Part shown: piece after piece, positions 8,480-17,069 of the stretch | Layout: each line of letters opens with the position of its first letter | Numbering within the stretch: the first letter of the stretch is position 1 | Source: Corynebacterium jeddahense | Lineage (GTDB): Bacteria > Actinomycetota > Actinomycetes > Mycobacteriales > Mycobacteriaceae | Assembly (NCBI RefSeq): GCF_028609865.1 | Contig: NZ_CP063194.1 | Span: 1,922,001 to 1,986,000 of the forward strand | DNA length: 64,000 nt | Reading direction: 5' to 3' | The notes under the pieces: model-generated | Seen by the model: the letters and a program-made list of their open reading frames with translations, nothing else | Databases searched by the model: none | What the model was told of the DNA's origin: nothing | Position numbers and translations under genes: made by a program

Positions 8480-9286
8480 TTGGCACACCACCACGAACTC
8501 GCAACGGGCGTGGGAGTGAAGGGGCGGCTGCGCGAGTGCGCGGAGGTCGTGGTGCTGGCAGTCTTTCTCTCAGCAGCCGCTGACTTCATCATGATGATGG
8601 TGCTGAGCGGCCAACCCTTCGATCCGGGGTGGTCCGAGGTGCGCAACCTCGCCGTCATGGCTGCGGCGCTGCCGGCCCCGTTCCTGGCGGCGAAGTGGTC
8701 GGGGCGCAGCTGGCGCGACCTGTTCGGCCCGGCGCAACGCGTGCGCTGGGGGCTGCTCGCGCGTTGCCTGCTCGTCGCGGGCGGGGTGTACGCCACCGTC
8801 CTGGCGTGGCGGCTCGCGTCCGGCGGGTCCATCAATATTGCGCTGGTTGCCGCCTGCTTCATCGTGGTGCCGTTGCAGGCCGCGGCGGAGGAGGCGATAT
8901 TCCGCGGCTCGCTGCCCCAGCTCATCGGCGGGTCCGCCTGGCTCGCCTACGGCCTGCCGGGGCTGGTGTTCGTCGTGGGCCACACCGGGGGTCCGTTCTC
9001 GCTCGTGGGCGTTGCGGCGTTCGCCGCGTGCGTGTCCTACCTCGCATGGCGCAGCGACGGCCTCGAGGCCCCAGTCGCGCTGCACACCTGCACGAACCTG
9101 GCGTTTTACGTCCCGCTCGTGTGCGGCTCGCCGGTGCACATCGCAGACTTCTTCATCAATGTTGCGGCGCCGCTGTGTGCGACCGGGCTCATCGCCCTGC
9201 TGCTGCGACGCTACCCCAGGAACGGCTACGCGAGCAGCCCGCTGCCGAAAAAGTCGTCCGAGCCCCGCACGCCGGGCAGCGCGTAG
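8480..9286 (+). CDS. CPBP-family intramembrane protease (CAAX/Abi type)
   Basis: A 268-residue polytopic membrane protein. It has the family motifs AAAEEAIFRGSLPQ (Glu-Glu and Arg at about residues 136-141), FVVGHTGG, and HTCTNL, which supply the catalytic Glu and His residues. The start is uncertain: TTG 8480, 3 nt after rbsK, is the longest option; GTG 8510 or 8516 are alternatives. The last 61 bp overlap the convergent DyP gene, so the final 20 residues are probably a read-through tail. It resembles the protein at 17070-17948 in organisation and sequence around the active site. Confidence 0.8.
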   Translation: MAHHHELATGVGVKGRLRECAEVVVLAVFLSAAADFIMMMVLSGQPFDPGWSEVRNLAVMAAALPAPFLAAKWSGRSWRDLFGPAQRVRWGLLARCLLVAGGVYATVLAWRLASGGSINIALVAACFIVVPLQAAAEEAIFRGSLPQLIGGSAWLAYGLPGLVFVVGHTGGPFSLVGVAAFAACVSYLAWRSDGLEAPVALHTCTNLAFYVPLVCGSPVHIADFFINVAAPLCATGLIALLLRRYPRNGYASSPLPKKSSEPRTPGSA

Positions 9287-10467
9287 AAGTAGCCGCCGCC
9301 GTAGGGCCGGATGTAGTCCGCCAGCGGCTCGCCCTCGAGGCGCTTTTGCACGGTGACAAACTGCCGCTCGAGGTCCTGCTGGAAGCAGACGAAGAGCAGG
9401 CCCACGTCGAGCGTGCCGTTGTCGCGCACCCCGTTGTCGTAGTTGTAGGCGCGGCGCAGCATGAGCTGGTCGGCGGTCTCCGGCGTGCGCGGGTTGGCCA
9501 GGCGGATGTGGGCGTCGGTCGGGATGACGTCGCCGGTCGCGTCGTCGAGGTAGTCCGGCTCGGCGTATTCGTCGCCGCCAGAGAGCGGCCCGCCCGTCGC
9601 GCGGTCGCGGCCGAAGATCTGCTCCTGCTCCGCGATGGAGATGCGGTCCCAGAACTCCGTGTACATCGCGATGAGTCGCACCACCATGTAGCTGCCCCCA
9701 GCCGCCCAGGCCGGCTCGCCGGCGCCCGCCCACACGAGGTGGTCGAACTCGTCCGGCGAGGGGTTGACAATGCCGTCCTTGAACCCCAGGTGGTTGCGCT
9801 GCGTGCCCGTCGGGCGCGGCTCGTTCATGTACCCGTTCTGGCGCCACCGCACCGCGACGTCCCCGCGCGTGTGGCGGAGGATGTCGCGCAGCGCGTGCGT
9901 GACCGTGTCGTGCTGGTCGGCGCAGATCTGCAGGACGAGGTCGCCGTGGCACTTGTCCGCCACGAGCGTGTCGTCCGCGAACGACTCCATCGCGCGCAGG
10001 CGGGCGGGCTTTTTCGCCGAGAGGCCGAACCGGCCGTCGAATAGCGAATCGCCCACCCCGAGGGTGACGGAGAGGTTGTCGGTGGGCAGCTCCGGGCCGA
10101 GCTCGCCGGAGTCGCCGGCGGGGTACGCGATGCCGTCCGGCGGCGTCGTCCCGCCCGCGGTGAGCGCCCGGGCGCGCTCGGTGATGGTGCGCAGCAGCTG
10201 CTCCAGGCGCTTCTTGCCGGTGAACTGGCAGTCGAGCGCGACGACCTCGGCGTACGTTTGCGGCTGGTTCACGATGCCCTGCTGGTGCACGCCGTGGAAC
10301 TCGAGGCGGGCGTCGGGGTCGTTGACGGTGGGTTTGTCGGAGCGCGGCGTGCCGTCGTCACGCGGGGCGCCCAGGCTCGCCTGCGCGGTCGCCTGGGCGC
10401 CGAGCGCCACCGACGCGGCGGCGCCGGTGAGGAACGCGCGGCGGGAGATGTGGAACGGGCACGGCAT
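9226..10467 (-). CDS. efeB: DyP-type heme peroxidase, EfeB-like (first copy)
   Basis: A 413-residue enzyme exported by the Tat system: SRRAFLTG with Arg9-Arg10, then a hydrophobic core. The DyP hallmark GFKDG (with the distal Asp) is present, followed by WAAGGSYMVVRLIAM and AHIRLANP, where the His is the likely proximal heme ligand. It uses peroxide with heme and may oxidise Fe2+ or process heme at the cell surface. Its ATG overlaps the upstream efeO-like stop (TGATG). There is no EfeU permease at this locus, unlike the efeUOB operon at 58.5-62 kb. Confidence 0.88.
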   Translation of the reverse strand: MPCPFHISRRAFLTGAAASVALGAQATAQASLGAPRDDGTPRSDKPTVNDPDARLEFHGVHQQGIVNQPQTYAEVVALDCQFTGKKRLEQLLRTITERARALTAGGTTPPDGIAYPAGDSGELGPELPTDNLSVTLGVGDSLFDGRFGLSAKKPARLRAMESFADDTLVADKCHGDLVLQICADQHDTVTHALRDILRHTRGDVAVRWRQNGYMNEPRPTGTQRNHLGFKDGIVNPSPDEFDHLVWAGAGEPAWAAGGSYMVVRLIAMYTEFWDRISIAEQEQIFGRDRATGGPLSGGDEYAEPDYLDDATGDVIPTDAHIRLANPRTPETADQLMLRRAYNYDNGVRDNGTLDVGLLFVCFQQDLERQFVTVQKRLEGEPLADYIRPYGGGYFYALPGVRGSDDFFGSGLLA

Positions 10468-11705
10468 CAGTTCATCCTCCGAATCACGGTCATGGTGGCC
10501 GCGGGCGCGAGCAGCTCGTTCGCGCGTGCGACCTCGGCCTGCAGGCGCAGGCGGTCCTGCTGCTCCCACTCGCTGTAGGCCACGTCGTACTTCGCGTCCA
10601 TCTCGTCGGCGAGCCGATCGAGCTCGTCGAGCTGGGCGTAGATCGGCGCGGTGTCGAGTCCGCGGCCCTCGACGAGCTCGCGCAGCGGGTCGAGCGTGGC
10701 GCGCGTGGAGCGCACGTCGCCGCGCAGCGCGACCGGCAGCGCGTGGGCGCCGAAGTCGCGCTCGCCGCGCATGTCGAAGCGCTCGAACTCCTCCATCACC
10801 TCGTGGGCGCGCAGGCCGTAGTCGGGCTGCGGGATGGCGAAGTGGCTGGTCGCGAGCGCGTCCGCGGTCGCGTCGACGGCCGCGGCGAGGTCCGCCGCCG
10901 GCTGGGCGGCGGCGCTCACCGGCTCCGCGGACCACAGCAGCGTCTCGACGTCCTCGTACCCGTCCAGCCCCGGCCCAGGCCACATCTCCGACGAGTCATC
11001 GAAGGAGCGATAGGTCTCGAGGTAGGCGAGGTAGGCGCGCTGCGCGCGGGGGCGGTCGCCGGACCGGACGGCGTCGACAAGCTCGTGCGCCCGCTGCTGG
11101 AGTTCCGGGACGCGCTGCTTCTGGCTCGCCGCCTGCGCGACGGAGACCGCGGCGATCTCGCGGTCGGTGATGGGCACCATCTTCGGCGTGTCCGCGAACG
11201 GGGAGCCGGAGACGCGGAAGTCGCCGGACTTCACCGCGGAATCGTTGTGGAACACGCACGTCAGGTGGTACGTGCCGTTGGAAAGCTTGGGGGCCCAGGC
11301 GCGCTCGGCGGGTGAGCCGATGCGCTCGAGGACCTGGTAGGCGTTGCCCTCGTCGTCGGAAACGTAGACGTTGAGGGCGAGGCCCGTCGTGTTGTACACC
11401 CGCCATTGCGCCCGGCCGTCGACGTCACCCGGCGTCGGGCAGTTGTACACGTTGCGCACATGCAACCTGCTGCCCTGCTCGGTGCCGTTCGGGGCCGTCG
11501 TGTCCTGCCCGCCCGCGGCCGGCTCGCTCGGCTGGCCGCTCGGTTGGCTGGCTGTGGCCGCGGTGGTCGCTGTGGCGGAAGTCGCCTCAGCTGCCGCGCC
11601 GTGGTGGCTCGAACCGCTCGAGCCGGCCGCCGGGCCGTGGACGATGGCGGCGATGATCGCGAAGACCGCGGCCAGCACCGCCATGGCGTATTGGTAGGTG
11701 TCCAT
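10467..11705 (-). CDS. EfeO-like protein with ExxE in place of HxxE
   Basis: A 412-residue protein with one N-terminal membrane helix (residues 6-24), a Ser/Ala/Thr-rich linker, a cupredoxin-like domain (about 80-170; Cys89 and Cys150), and a C-terminal M75/imelysin-like helical domain. The M75 metal motif HxxE, which is HRME in the second EfeO of this window, aligns with EDVE at residues 251-254 (GYEDVETLLW), so the His is replaced by Glu. It has an anchor helix instead of a lipobox. It is coupled to the DyP gene downstream and lies 9 nt after the phosphoesterase gene. It may bind a metal other than iron or have lost binding. Confidence 0.72.
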   Translation of the reverse strand: MDTYQYAMAVLAAVFAIIAAIVHGPAAGSSGSSHHGAAAEATSATATTAATASQPSGQPSEPAAGGQDTTAPNGTEQGSRLHVRNVYNCPTPGDVDGRAQWRVYNTTGLALNVYVSDDEGNAYQVLERIGSPAERAWAPKLSNGTYHLTCVFHNDSAVKSGDFRVSGSPFADTPKMVPITDREIAAVSVAQAASQKQRVPELQQRAHELVDAVRSGDRPRAQRAYLAYLETYRSFDDSSEMWPGPGLDGYEDVETLLWSAEPVSAAAQPAADLAAAVDATADALATSHFAIPQPDYGLRAHEVMEEFERFDMRGERDFGAHALPVALRGDVRSTRATLDPLRELVEGRGLDTAPIYAQLDELDRLADEMDAKYDVAYSEWEQQDRLRLQAEVARANELLAPAATMTVIRRMN

Positions 11706-11714
11706 GGGTGAAGG

Positions 11715-13718
11715 TTAGAACGGGAGCTTGATGTTCTCGACCAGCTGCGGGTCGAGGCCCGGCATGCCGTTCATGTACCACGCGCCGATGCCGATCGCGA
11801 GGGCAAGCGCCGCGACGACAGCGGCAACGATGCCGGCCTTCGAGGAGCCGTCCGCTTCGGAGGACTTCGAGGAGCCGTCGGAGCTCGAGGAGGACGAGTC
11901 GTGCTTCGGCTGCTCAGCGGTGGTCGTGGTCGCCGTCGGTGCGGTCTCCGTCGGGGTCGGGACTTCCTTCTTCAGCTTCGTGATGGCCGGGACGCCGTCC
12001 TCGGTGAACTTGGGGTCGTTCATGCCCTCGGCGACCGGCTTGAGGTTGGTCAGCTCGCGGGAGGTGTTGTCCACGCGCTCGATGGAGGCGTAGTCCTTCG
12101 CCACGGTGCCGTCGGTCTCGTTGAGGAACAGCTTCGGCGCCTTAGTCTTGGCGTTGAAGTCGAACATGTTGTTCAGCTCGCCGGCGCGCTCGTCGAAGGC
12201 GATGCCACCGAGGCGGCCGAGGCCCCAGTTGTCCTGGATGAACTTCGTGATCGAAGTCTGCTCGGTGTAGGTGTTGTCGATGAAGTTCGTCTTCGCGTAC
12301 GGCGAGACGACGAGCAGCGGCTGGCGGGTGCCCGGGCCGCACTGGCCGTGCTTGTCGCCGGCGACGCCGACCTTTGCGGCTGCGGCGGTGCAGATCTCCT
12401 TGTCCTGGTGCGGGTCGTTGGAACCGTTGAGGATCGTCGGGGCCTTGTGGTCGTACCAGCCGTCAGAGTCGTCGTAGGCGATGACCACGGCGGTCGACTT
12501 CCACTGCGGGGAGTTCTGCAGCTCGTTGATGTAGTGGGTGATGAAGGCCTGCTCGTCGAGCGGGTTGGAGTAGCCGGCGTGGCCGTCCTGGTAGTTCGCG
12601 GCCTTGAGGAAGGACACTGCGGGCAGGTTGCCGTTCTTCACCGCGGTGTCGAAGTCCTTGAGGTCGTACTGGTGGTTCGCCTGGTCGGTCTTGCCGATCA
12701 TCGCGTCGGAGGACGGCGCGAGGTGGTGCGGGTTCGCGGTAGACGCGTAGTACTGGAACGGCTGGTGGTGCGGGTTGTAGTCCGTCTGCGTCCCGCCGGT
12801 CAGCGTCTTGTGCGCAGCGCCACAGCGTGCACGGGAGTTGTCGGTGGCCTTCTCGGTCGGGCGGAAGCCGCCCTGGAACCAGCCCCAGGTGACGTTCTTC
12901 TCGTTGAGCTGGTCGCCGATGTTCTTCGAGTGCATCGCGGTGACCTGGTTCGTCGCCGCGGAAGAGTTGTTGGAGCAGTCGTCGTACAGCGGGTCCGGGT
13001 CGCCGACCACGGTCGCGGTCTTGCCGTCGGCGGACACGCCGGCCAGCGCGTGGTTCTTGCCGTCCTCGATCGTCTGCTGCTCGCCGGTCGCCGGGTCGTG
13101 CATCGTTGCGTTCGCGACGGTGCCGGAGATGAGGTTGAGCGCGCCCGGGGTGGAGGGGCCGAAGATCGTGGAGTAGCTGTTGTCGTTCAGCGCGAAGTTC
13201 TGCGCGTAGTTCCACATGCCGGTGACGGTGTTGCCGTCGTAGTAGCCCATCGTCATGCCCGGAACGGCGTACGAGCCGCCGCCGTACTTGTCGATGTCGG
13301 TGGACACCGTCTCCGGGAACTTGTCCATCTTGCCGCCGTTGTACGCGGCCTGCTCGTCGCCGTAGTGGTGGTTCTGGTCGGTGGTCACGGCATTGCCCGG
13401 GCCGATGCGGAACGGGCTGATGGAGTTCGGGTTGTTCTCGCCGAGGAGGTTCGCGTTCTCGAGGTTGTCGGCCTTCGGGGTGTCCTTCTTCGCGGTGAAC
13501 TTCGGCGCCGGCTTGTTCGAGCCCTGCAGCGTCTCGCCGTCCTTGTTCAGCGCGTTCGGGTAGGTGGCGAAGTAGTGGTCGAAGGAGATGTTCTCCGAGT
13601 AGATGACCACGACGTGCTCGATCGGGGTCTTGGTCTCGGCGTCTGCGACGACCGGGACGAGGGAGGCGGTAGCGGCGGCCGCGGCGCAGGTCGCGATGAC
13701 GCGGGTGCGAAGCTTCAT
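11715..13718 (-). CDS. Surface-anchored phosphoesterase (alkaline phosphatase/phospholipase C superfamily)
   Basis: A 667-residue exported hydrolase. The signal peptide ends near residue 27 (VVADA). The core starts with IEHVVVIYSENISFDHYF, the N-terminal motif of bacterial phospholipase C/acid phosphatase enzymes, and continues with YDDSDGWYDH and VVSPYAK, which hold metal ligands. A Thr/Ser-rich linker (about 600-635) leads to one C-terminal helix (AGIVAAVVAALALAIGIGAW), so the enzyme is tethered outside the cell. It probably releases phosphate from organic esters. It is the first gene of the locus, and the upstream region carries a PhoP/PhoR-like tandem repeat. Confidence 0.82.
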   Translation of the reverse strand: MKLRTRVIATCAAAAATASLVPVVADAETKTPIEHVVVIYSENISFDHYFATYPNALNKDGETLQGSNKPAPKFTAKKDTPKADNLENANLLGENNPNSISPFRIGPGNAVTTDQNHHYGDEQAAYNGGKMDKFPETVSTDIDKYGGGSYAVPGMTMGYYDGNTVTGMWNYAQNFALNDNSYSTIFGPSTPGALNLISGTVANATMHDPATGEQQTIEDGKNHALAGVSADGKTATVVGDPDPLYDDCSNNSSAATNQVTAMHSKNIGDQLNEKNVTWGWFQGGFRPTEKATDNSRARCGAAHKTLTGGTQTDYNPHHQPFQYYASTANPHHLAPSSDAMIGKTDQANHQYDLKDFDTAVKNGNLPAVSFLKAANYQDGHAGYSNPLDEQAFITHYINELQNSPQWKSTAVVIAYDDSDGWYDHKAPTILNGSNDPHQDKEICTAAAAKVGVAGDKHGQCGPGTRQPLLVVSPYAKTNFIDNTYTEQTSITKFIQDNWGLGRLGGIAFDERAGELNNMFDFNAKTKAPKLFLNETDGTVAKDYASIERVDNTSRELTNLKPVAEGMNDPKFTEDGVPAITKLKKEVPTPTETAPTATTTTAEQPKHDSSSSSSDGSSKSSEADGSSKAGIVAAVVAALALAIGIGAWYMNGMPGLDPQLVENIKLPF

Positions 13719-13778
13719 GGTGATTCCAACCTTGAGTCGACGATGGGAAGAGGGTGAAAGGGTTACTTTCGGCGACTA

Positions 13779-13798
13779 TTTAAGACCCTTATAAGCGC
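13779..13798 (-). promoter_or_regulatory. AT-rich promoter core of the phosphoesterase gene
   Basis: On the minus strand, TTATAAGGGTCTTAAATA-type sequence (13779-13796) lies 60-80 nt upstream of the start codon, the only AT-rich stretch in the 233-nt gap. It offers overlapping -10 hexamers such as TATAAG. The exact start site is not determined. Confidence 0.45.
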
Positions 13799-13898
13799 CC
13801 GTGCACCGGCTAAATTTCGCCCGAAAATATGCATTACTGCGCGTCGATTTCGGTCTCCGCTGGCCAGCGCCACACCCCCACCGCGCCCGCCGGAGAAG

Positions 13899-13916
13899 TT
13901 CACCCAAATTTCACCC
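13899..13916. promoter_or_regulatory. Tandem TTCACCC repeat, possible PhoR/PhoP box
   Basis: TTCACCC occurs twice, at 13899-13905 and 13910-13916, separated by 4 bp (11-bp period). This is the geometry of OmpR/PhoB-class response regulator sites. It lies about 110 bp upstream of the phosphoesterase -10 region. The assignment to phosphate control is an inference from geometry and gene context. Confidence 0.4.
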
Positions 13917-13951
13917 GGTTTTTCCCCTCGCGTCACCCGGGTACACTCTCG

Positions 13952-15145
13952 CTATACCCCCGCCATGTCCAGCAGCGTCCCCAGCACCTCCGCGCCGTGG
14001 CGGCGCAGCCCGTCGTGCTGGTACTTCGCCGTCTCAAACACCTCCGCGCCCAGCGCATCGGCGGTCTCGAGCGAGAGCTCGCGGGGCACGAAGATGTCGT
14101 CGGTATACACCGCTGCGTAGGCGCGGAACCCGCCGCCCGACGCGCCGCGCAGGCCCGCGTAGAGGTCCGCCCAGTCGTCCTTGCGCGCGAGCTCCTCCGC
14201 GGCCGCGGCGAAAGGCCGCAGCGCCGGGTCCTCGGCGAATTGGAACGGGAAGATGTGCTCGCCGGTGAGGTAGAACTCGTCGTCATCCGGGGAGGCGTCC
14301 GGCGCGAAGCCGTCGAGCGTCTCCGAGACCCGTTGCGCCGACCACGCCGTCGGCCCGGGCACGGTCCCGCCGTAGATCGACTCGTGGACCGCGGCGTAGA
14401 GCGGCGCCCTCGCAAAGCTCACCCGCTCCCCCACCTCCGCGAGGAAGTCGGTGCGCAGGCGCCCGTTCGCGTGGAACGGGGCCTCGAACAGCCGGGCCAG
14501 CGACGCGAAGCCGTCCTCGCGGCCGAGCGCGATGCCGAGCGTGCGCAGCCGCCGTGGCGTAAGCCGCTCGCCGGTGGGCAGCAGCTCCTCGCTTGCCGCG
14601 AGGTGGCGGCACACCTCGCGCACCGCCGCCTCCGCCGCCGGGTATTCCTCGTTGAACCGCAGGTGGCGCGCCTTGAGCTTCGCAAACGTCGCCCGGTAGA
14701 CCTCGTCGGGGCCCGTGCGTATCGACGGCAACCCTCCGGTGAACAACGCCCTCCCCACCGCCTCCGGCGCCGCGGCCAGGTAGTGCGTGAGGCAGAACCC
14801 GCCAAACGACTGGCCCAGCACGTCCCAGCGCGCCAGCCCCAGCTCCTCCCGCAGCGCCTCGGCGTCGGCCACGATCGCGTCGGCACGCAGGCGCGCAAGC
14901 ACGTCGGCGTGAATGAGTTCTGGCGTGTGCGCGTCGATACGCGTCGAGCGCCCCGTGCCCCGCTGGTCGAGGAGCACCACCTGGTAGCCGCGGCGCAGCG
15001 CGGTGTCCATCCAGGCGAAGTGCTCGCGCGGGGCGGGCGAGCCGGGCCCGCCCTGGAGGAAGAGCAGCGCCGGGCGGTCCGCATCGCCGAGGACGCGGGC
15101 GAAGACGTCGACGCCATCGCGCTGGATGGTGATCGTGCGGGTCAC
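13952..15145 (-). CDS. pip: Prolyl iminopeptidase-like alpha/beta hydrolase
   Basis: A 397-residue S33-family hydrolase that removes N-terminal proline from peptides. Visible motifs are LFLQGGPGSP (oxyanion region), DQRGTGRS, and GQSFGG with the nucleophile Ser. A helical cap domain fills the middle. It starts with GTG 3 nt after the lepA stop, so it is probably co-transcribed and translationally coupled with lepA. Two dispersed 11-mers (14717, 14932), 215 bp apart and inverted, sit in this gene. Confidence 0.85.
   Translation of the reverse strand: MTRTITIQRDGVDVFARVLGDADRPALLFLQGGPGSPAPREHFAWMDTALRRGYQVVLLDQRGTGRSTRIDAHTPELIHADVLARLRADAIVADAEALREELGLARWDVLGQSFGGFCLTHYLAAAPEAVGRALFTGGLPSIRTGPDEVYRATFAKLKARHLRFNEEYPAAEAAVREVCRHLAASEELLPTGERLTPRRLRTLGIALGREDGFASLARLFEAPFHANGRLRTDFLAEVGERVSFARAPLYAAVHESIYGGTVPGPTAWSAQRVSETLDGFAPDASPDDDEFYLTGEHIFPFQFAEDPALRPFAAAAEELARKDDWADLYAGLRGASGGGFRAYAAVYTDDIFVPRELSLETADALGAEVFETAKYQHDGLRRHGAEVLGTLLDMAGV
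14717..14727 (+). repeat. Dispersed 11-mer, copy 4
   Basis: Exact copy in pip; the gene reads Ser-Ile-Arg with ATA. Confidence 0.85.
14932..14942 (-). repeat. Dispersed 11-mer, copy 5
   Basis: Exact copy in pip, inverted relative to copy 4; read as Arg-Ile-Asp. Confidence 0.85.
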
Positions 15146-15148
15146 CGC

Positions 15149-17023
15149 TTACTCCTCGTCGGTGGACAGCGCCGCGACGAACGCCTCCTGCGGCACGGTC
15201 ACCGAGCCGATGTTCTTCATGCGCTTCTTGCCGGTCTTCTGCTTCTCCAGCAGCTTGCGCTTGCGGGAGATGTCGCCGCCGTAGCACTTCGACAGCACGT
15301 CCTTGCGCAGCGCGCGGATGTTCTCGCGGGCGATGATCTTCGAGCCGATCGCGGCCTGCACCGGCACCTCGAACTGCTGGCGCGGGATGAGCTCTTTGAG
15401 CTTCTTCGTCATCTTGTTGCCGTACCACTGCGCGGAGTCCTTGTGCACGATGGCGGAGAACGCGTCGACGGGCTCGCCCTGGAGCAGGATGTCCACCTTC
15501 ACCAGGTCCGCGAGCTGCTCGCCGGCCTCCTCGTAGTTCAGCGAGGCGTAGCCCTTCGTGCGGGACTTGAGCATGTCGAAGAAATCGAAGATGATCTCGC
15601 CGAGCGGCATGATGTAGCGCAGCTCCACGCGGTCCTCGGAGAGGTACTCCATGTTCTTCATCTGCCCGCGCTTAGACTGGCACAGCTCCATCGTCGTGCC
15701 CACGAACTCCTGGGGCACGATGATGGTCATGTTCACGATCGGCTCGTAGACCTCGGGGATCTTCCCGTCCGGCCAGTCGGACGGGTTGTGCACGATCTGC
15801 TCGGAGCCGTCCTCGCTGATCACCCGGTAGGTCACGGACGGCGCGGTGGAGATGAGGTCGAGGTCGAACTCGCGCTCGAGGCGGGTGCGGGTGATCTCCA
15901 TGTGCAGCAGGCCCAAGAACCCGCAGCGGAAGCCGAAGCCGAGCGCGACGGAGGTCTCCGGCTCCCACGTGAGCGAGGCGTCGTTCAGCTGCAGCTTCTC
16001 CAAGCTCTCGCGCAGCGCCGGGAAGTCCTCCTGCGAGACCGGGAAGAGGCCCGAGTAAACCATCGGCTTGACCTCTTCGAAGCCCTCGAGCGGTTCGGTC
16101 GCGCCGTTGGAGGCCCACGTGACGGTGTCGCCGACGCGGGTGTCGCGGACGTCCTTCACGCCGGTGATGAGGTAGCCCACCTCGCCGGGGCCCAAGCCCT
16201 TTGTCTTCTTCATCGTCGGCGAGACGACGCCAATCTCGAGGATCTCAAGCGTCACGCCAGTGTTCATCATGAGCACCTTCTGGTTCGGCTCGAGCTTGCC
16301 GTCCATCATGCGCACGTAAGTGACCACGCCGCGGTAGGTGTCGTAGACCGAGTCGAAAATGAGCGCGCGCGCCGGCGCGTCAGCGTCGTTCTCCTCACCG
16401 TCCGCGCGAAGCGACGACGGCGGCGGCACAAGCTCGACAACCTTATCCAGCAGCTCGGGCACGCCCTCGCCGGTCTTGCCGGAGACGCGCAGCACGTCCT
16501 CGGGCTCGCAGCCGATGATGTTGGCGATCTCGAGGGCGTACTTGTCCGGGTCGGCCGCCGGCAGGTCGATCTTGTTGAGCACCGGGATGATCTCGAGGTC
16601 GTTGTCGATGGCCATGTAGAGGTTCGCGAGGGTTTGCGCCTCGATGCCCTGGGCTGCGTCGACAAGCAAAATTGCCCCCTCGCACGCGTCGAGGGAGCGC
16701 GCGACCTCGTAGGAGAAGTCGACGTGGCCGGGGGTGTCGATCATCTGGAGGACCATTTCCTGGCCCGCGAACTCACCCGCGGACGGCACCCACGGCAGGC
16801 GCACGTTCTGGGCCTTGATGGTGATGCCGCGCTCGCGCTCGATGTCCATGTTGTCGAGGTACTGGTCGCGCATGTCGCGCGCGTCGACGACGCCGGAGAG
16901 CTGCAGGATGCGATCGGCGAGCGTGGATTTGCCGTGGTCGATGTGGGCGATGATGCAGAAGTTCCGGATCCGTGCGGGATCCGTGAACGTTTGCTCCGCA
17001 AAATTCGTCGATGTTGCAGCCAT
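15149..17023 (-). CDS. lepA: Elongation factor 4 (LepA), ribosomal back-translocase GTPase
   Basis: A 624-residue translational GTPase. [14 protein letters not shown] is the P-loop, DTPGHVDF the G3 and NKIDLP the G4 motif. EF-G-like domains and the LepA-specific C-terminus ([19 protein letters not shown]) follow. The start is taken as ATG 17023 (MAATST), not GTG 17032, because the TAAGAT box at 17038-17033 lies 9 nt upstream, giving an almost leaderless mRNA. It is divergent from the CPBP gene at 17070. Confidence 0.96.
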   Translation of the reverse strand: MAATSTNFAEQTFTDPARIRNFCIIAHIDHGKSTLADRILQLSGVVDARDMRDQYLDNMDIERERGITIKAQNVRLPWVPSAGEFAGQEMVLQMIDTPGHVDFSYEVARSLDACEGAILLVDAAQGIEAQTLANLYMAIDNDLEIIPVLNKIDLPAADPDKYALEIANIIGCEPEDVLRVSGKTGEGVPELLDKVVELVPPPSSLRADGEENDADAPARALIFDSVYDTYRGVVTYVRMMDGKLEPNQKVLMMNTGVTLEILEIGVVSPTMKKTKGLGPGEVGYLITGVKDVRDTRVGDTVTWASNGATEPLEGFEEVKPMVYSGLFPVSQEDFPALRESLEKLQLNDASLTWEPETSVALGFGFRCGFLGLLHMEITRTRLEREFDLDLISTAPSVTYRVISEDGSEQIVHNPSDWPDGKIPEVYEPIVNMTIIVPQEFVGTTMELCQSKRGQMKNMEYLSEDRVELRYIMPLGEIIFDFFDMLKSRTKGYASLNYEEAGEQLADLVKVDILLQGEPVDAFSAIVHKDSAQWYGNKMTKKLKELIPRQQFEVPVQAAIGSKIIARENIRALRKDVLSKCYGGDISRKRKLLEKQKTGKKRMKNIGSVTVPQEAFVAALSTDEE

Positions 17024-17032
17024 AATTGCCAC

Positions 17033-17062
17033 ATCTTACTGAGCGCGGGCCCAAGGTACGGT
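17033..17062. promoter_or_regulatory. Divergent near-leaderless promoters of lepA and the CPBP gene
   Basis: On the minus strand TAAGAT (17038-17033) is 9 nt from the lepA ATG. On the plus strand TACGGT (17057-17062) is 7 nt from ATG 17070. The two start codons are only 46 bp apart, so the -35 region of each promoter must lie over the other's -10 or coding start. Confidence 0.6.
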
Positions 17063-17069
17063 GTTGCCC

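Noticed and set aside
6209..8494. A 761-codon minus-strand open frame opposite the ATPase and rbsK
   Set aside because: Same artefact; no recognisable domain and no start signal.
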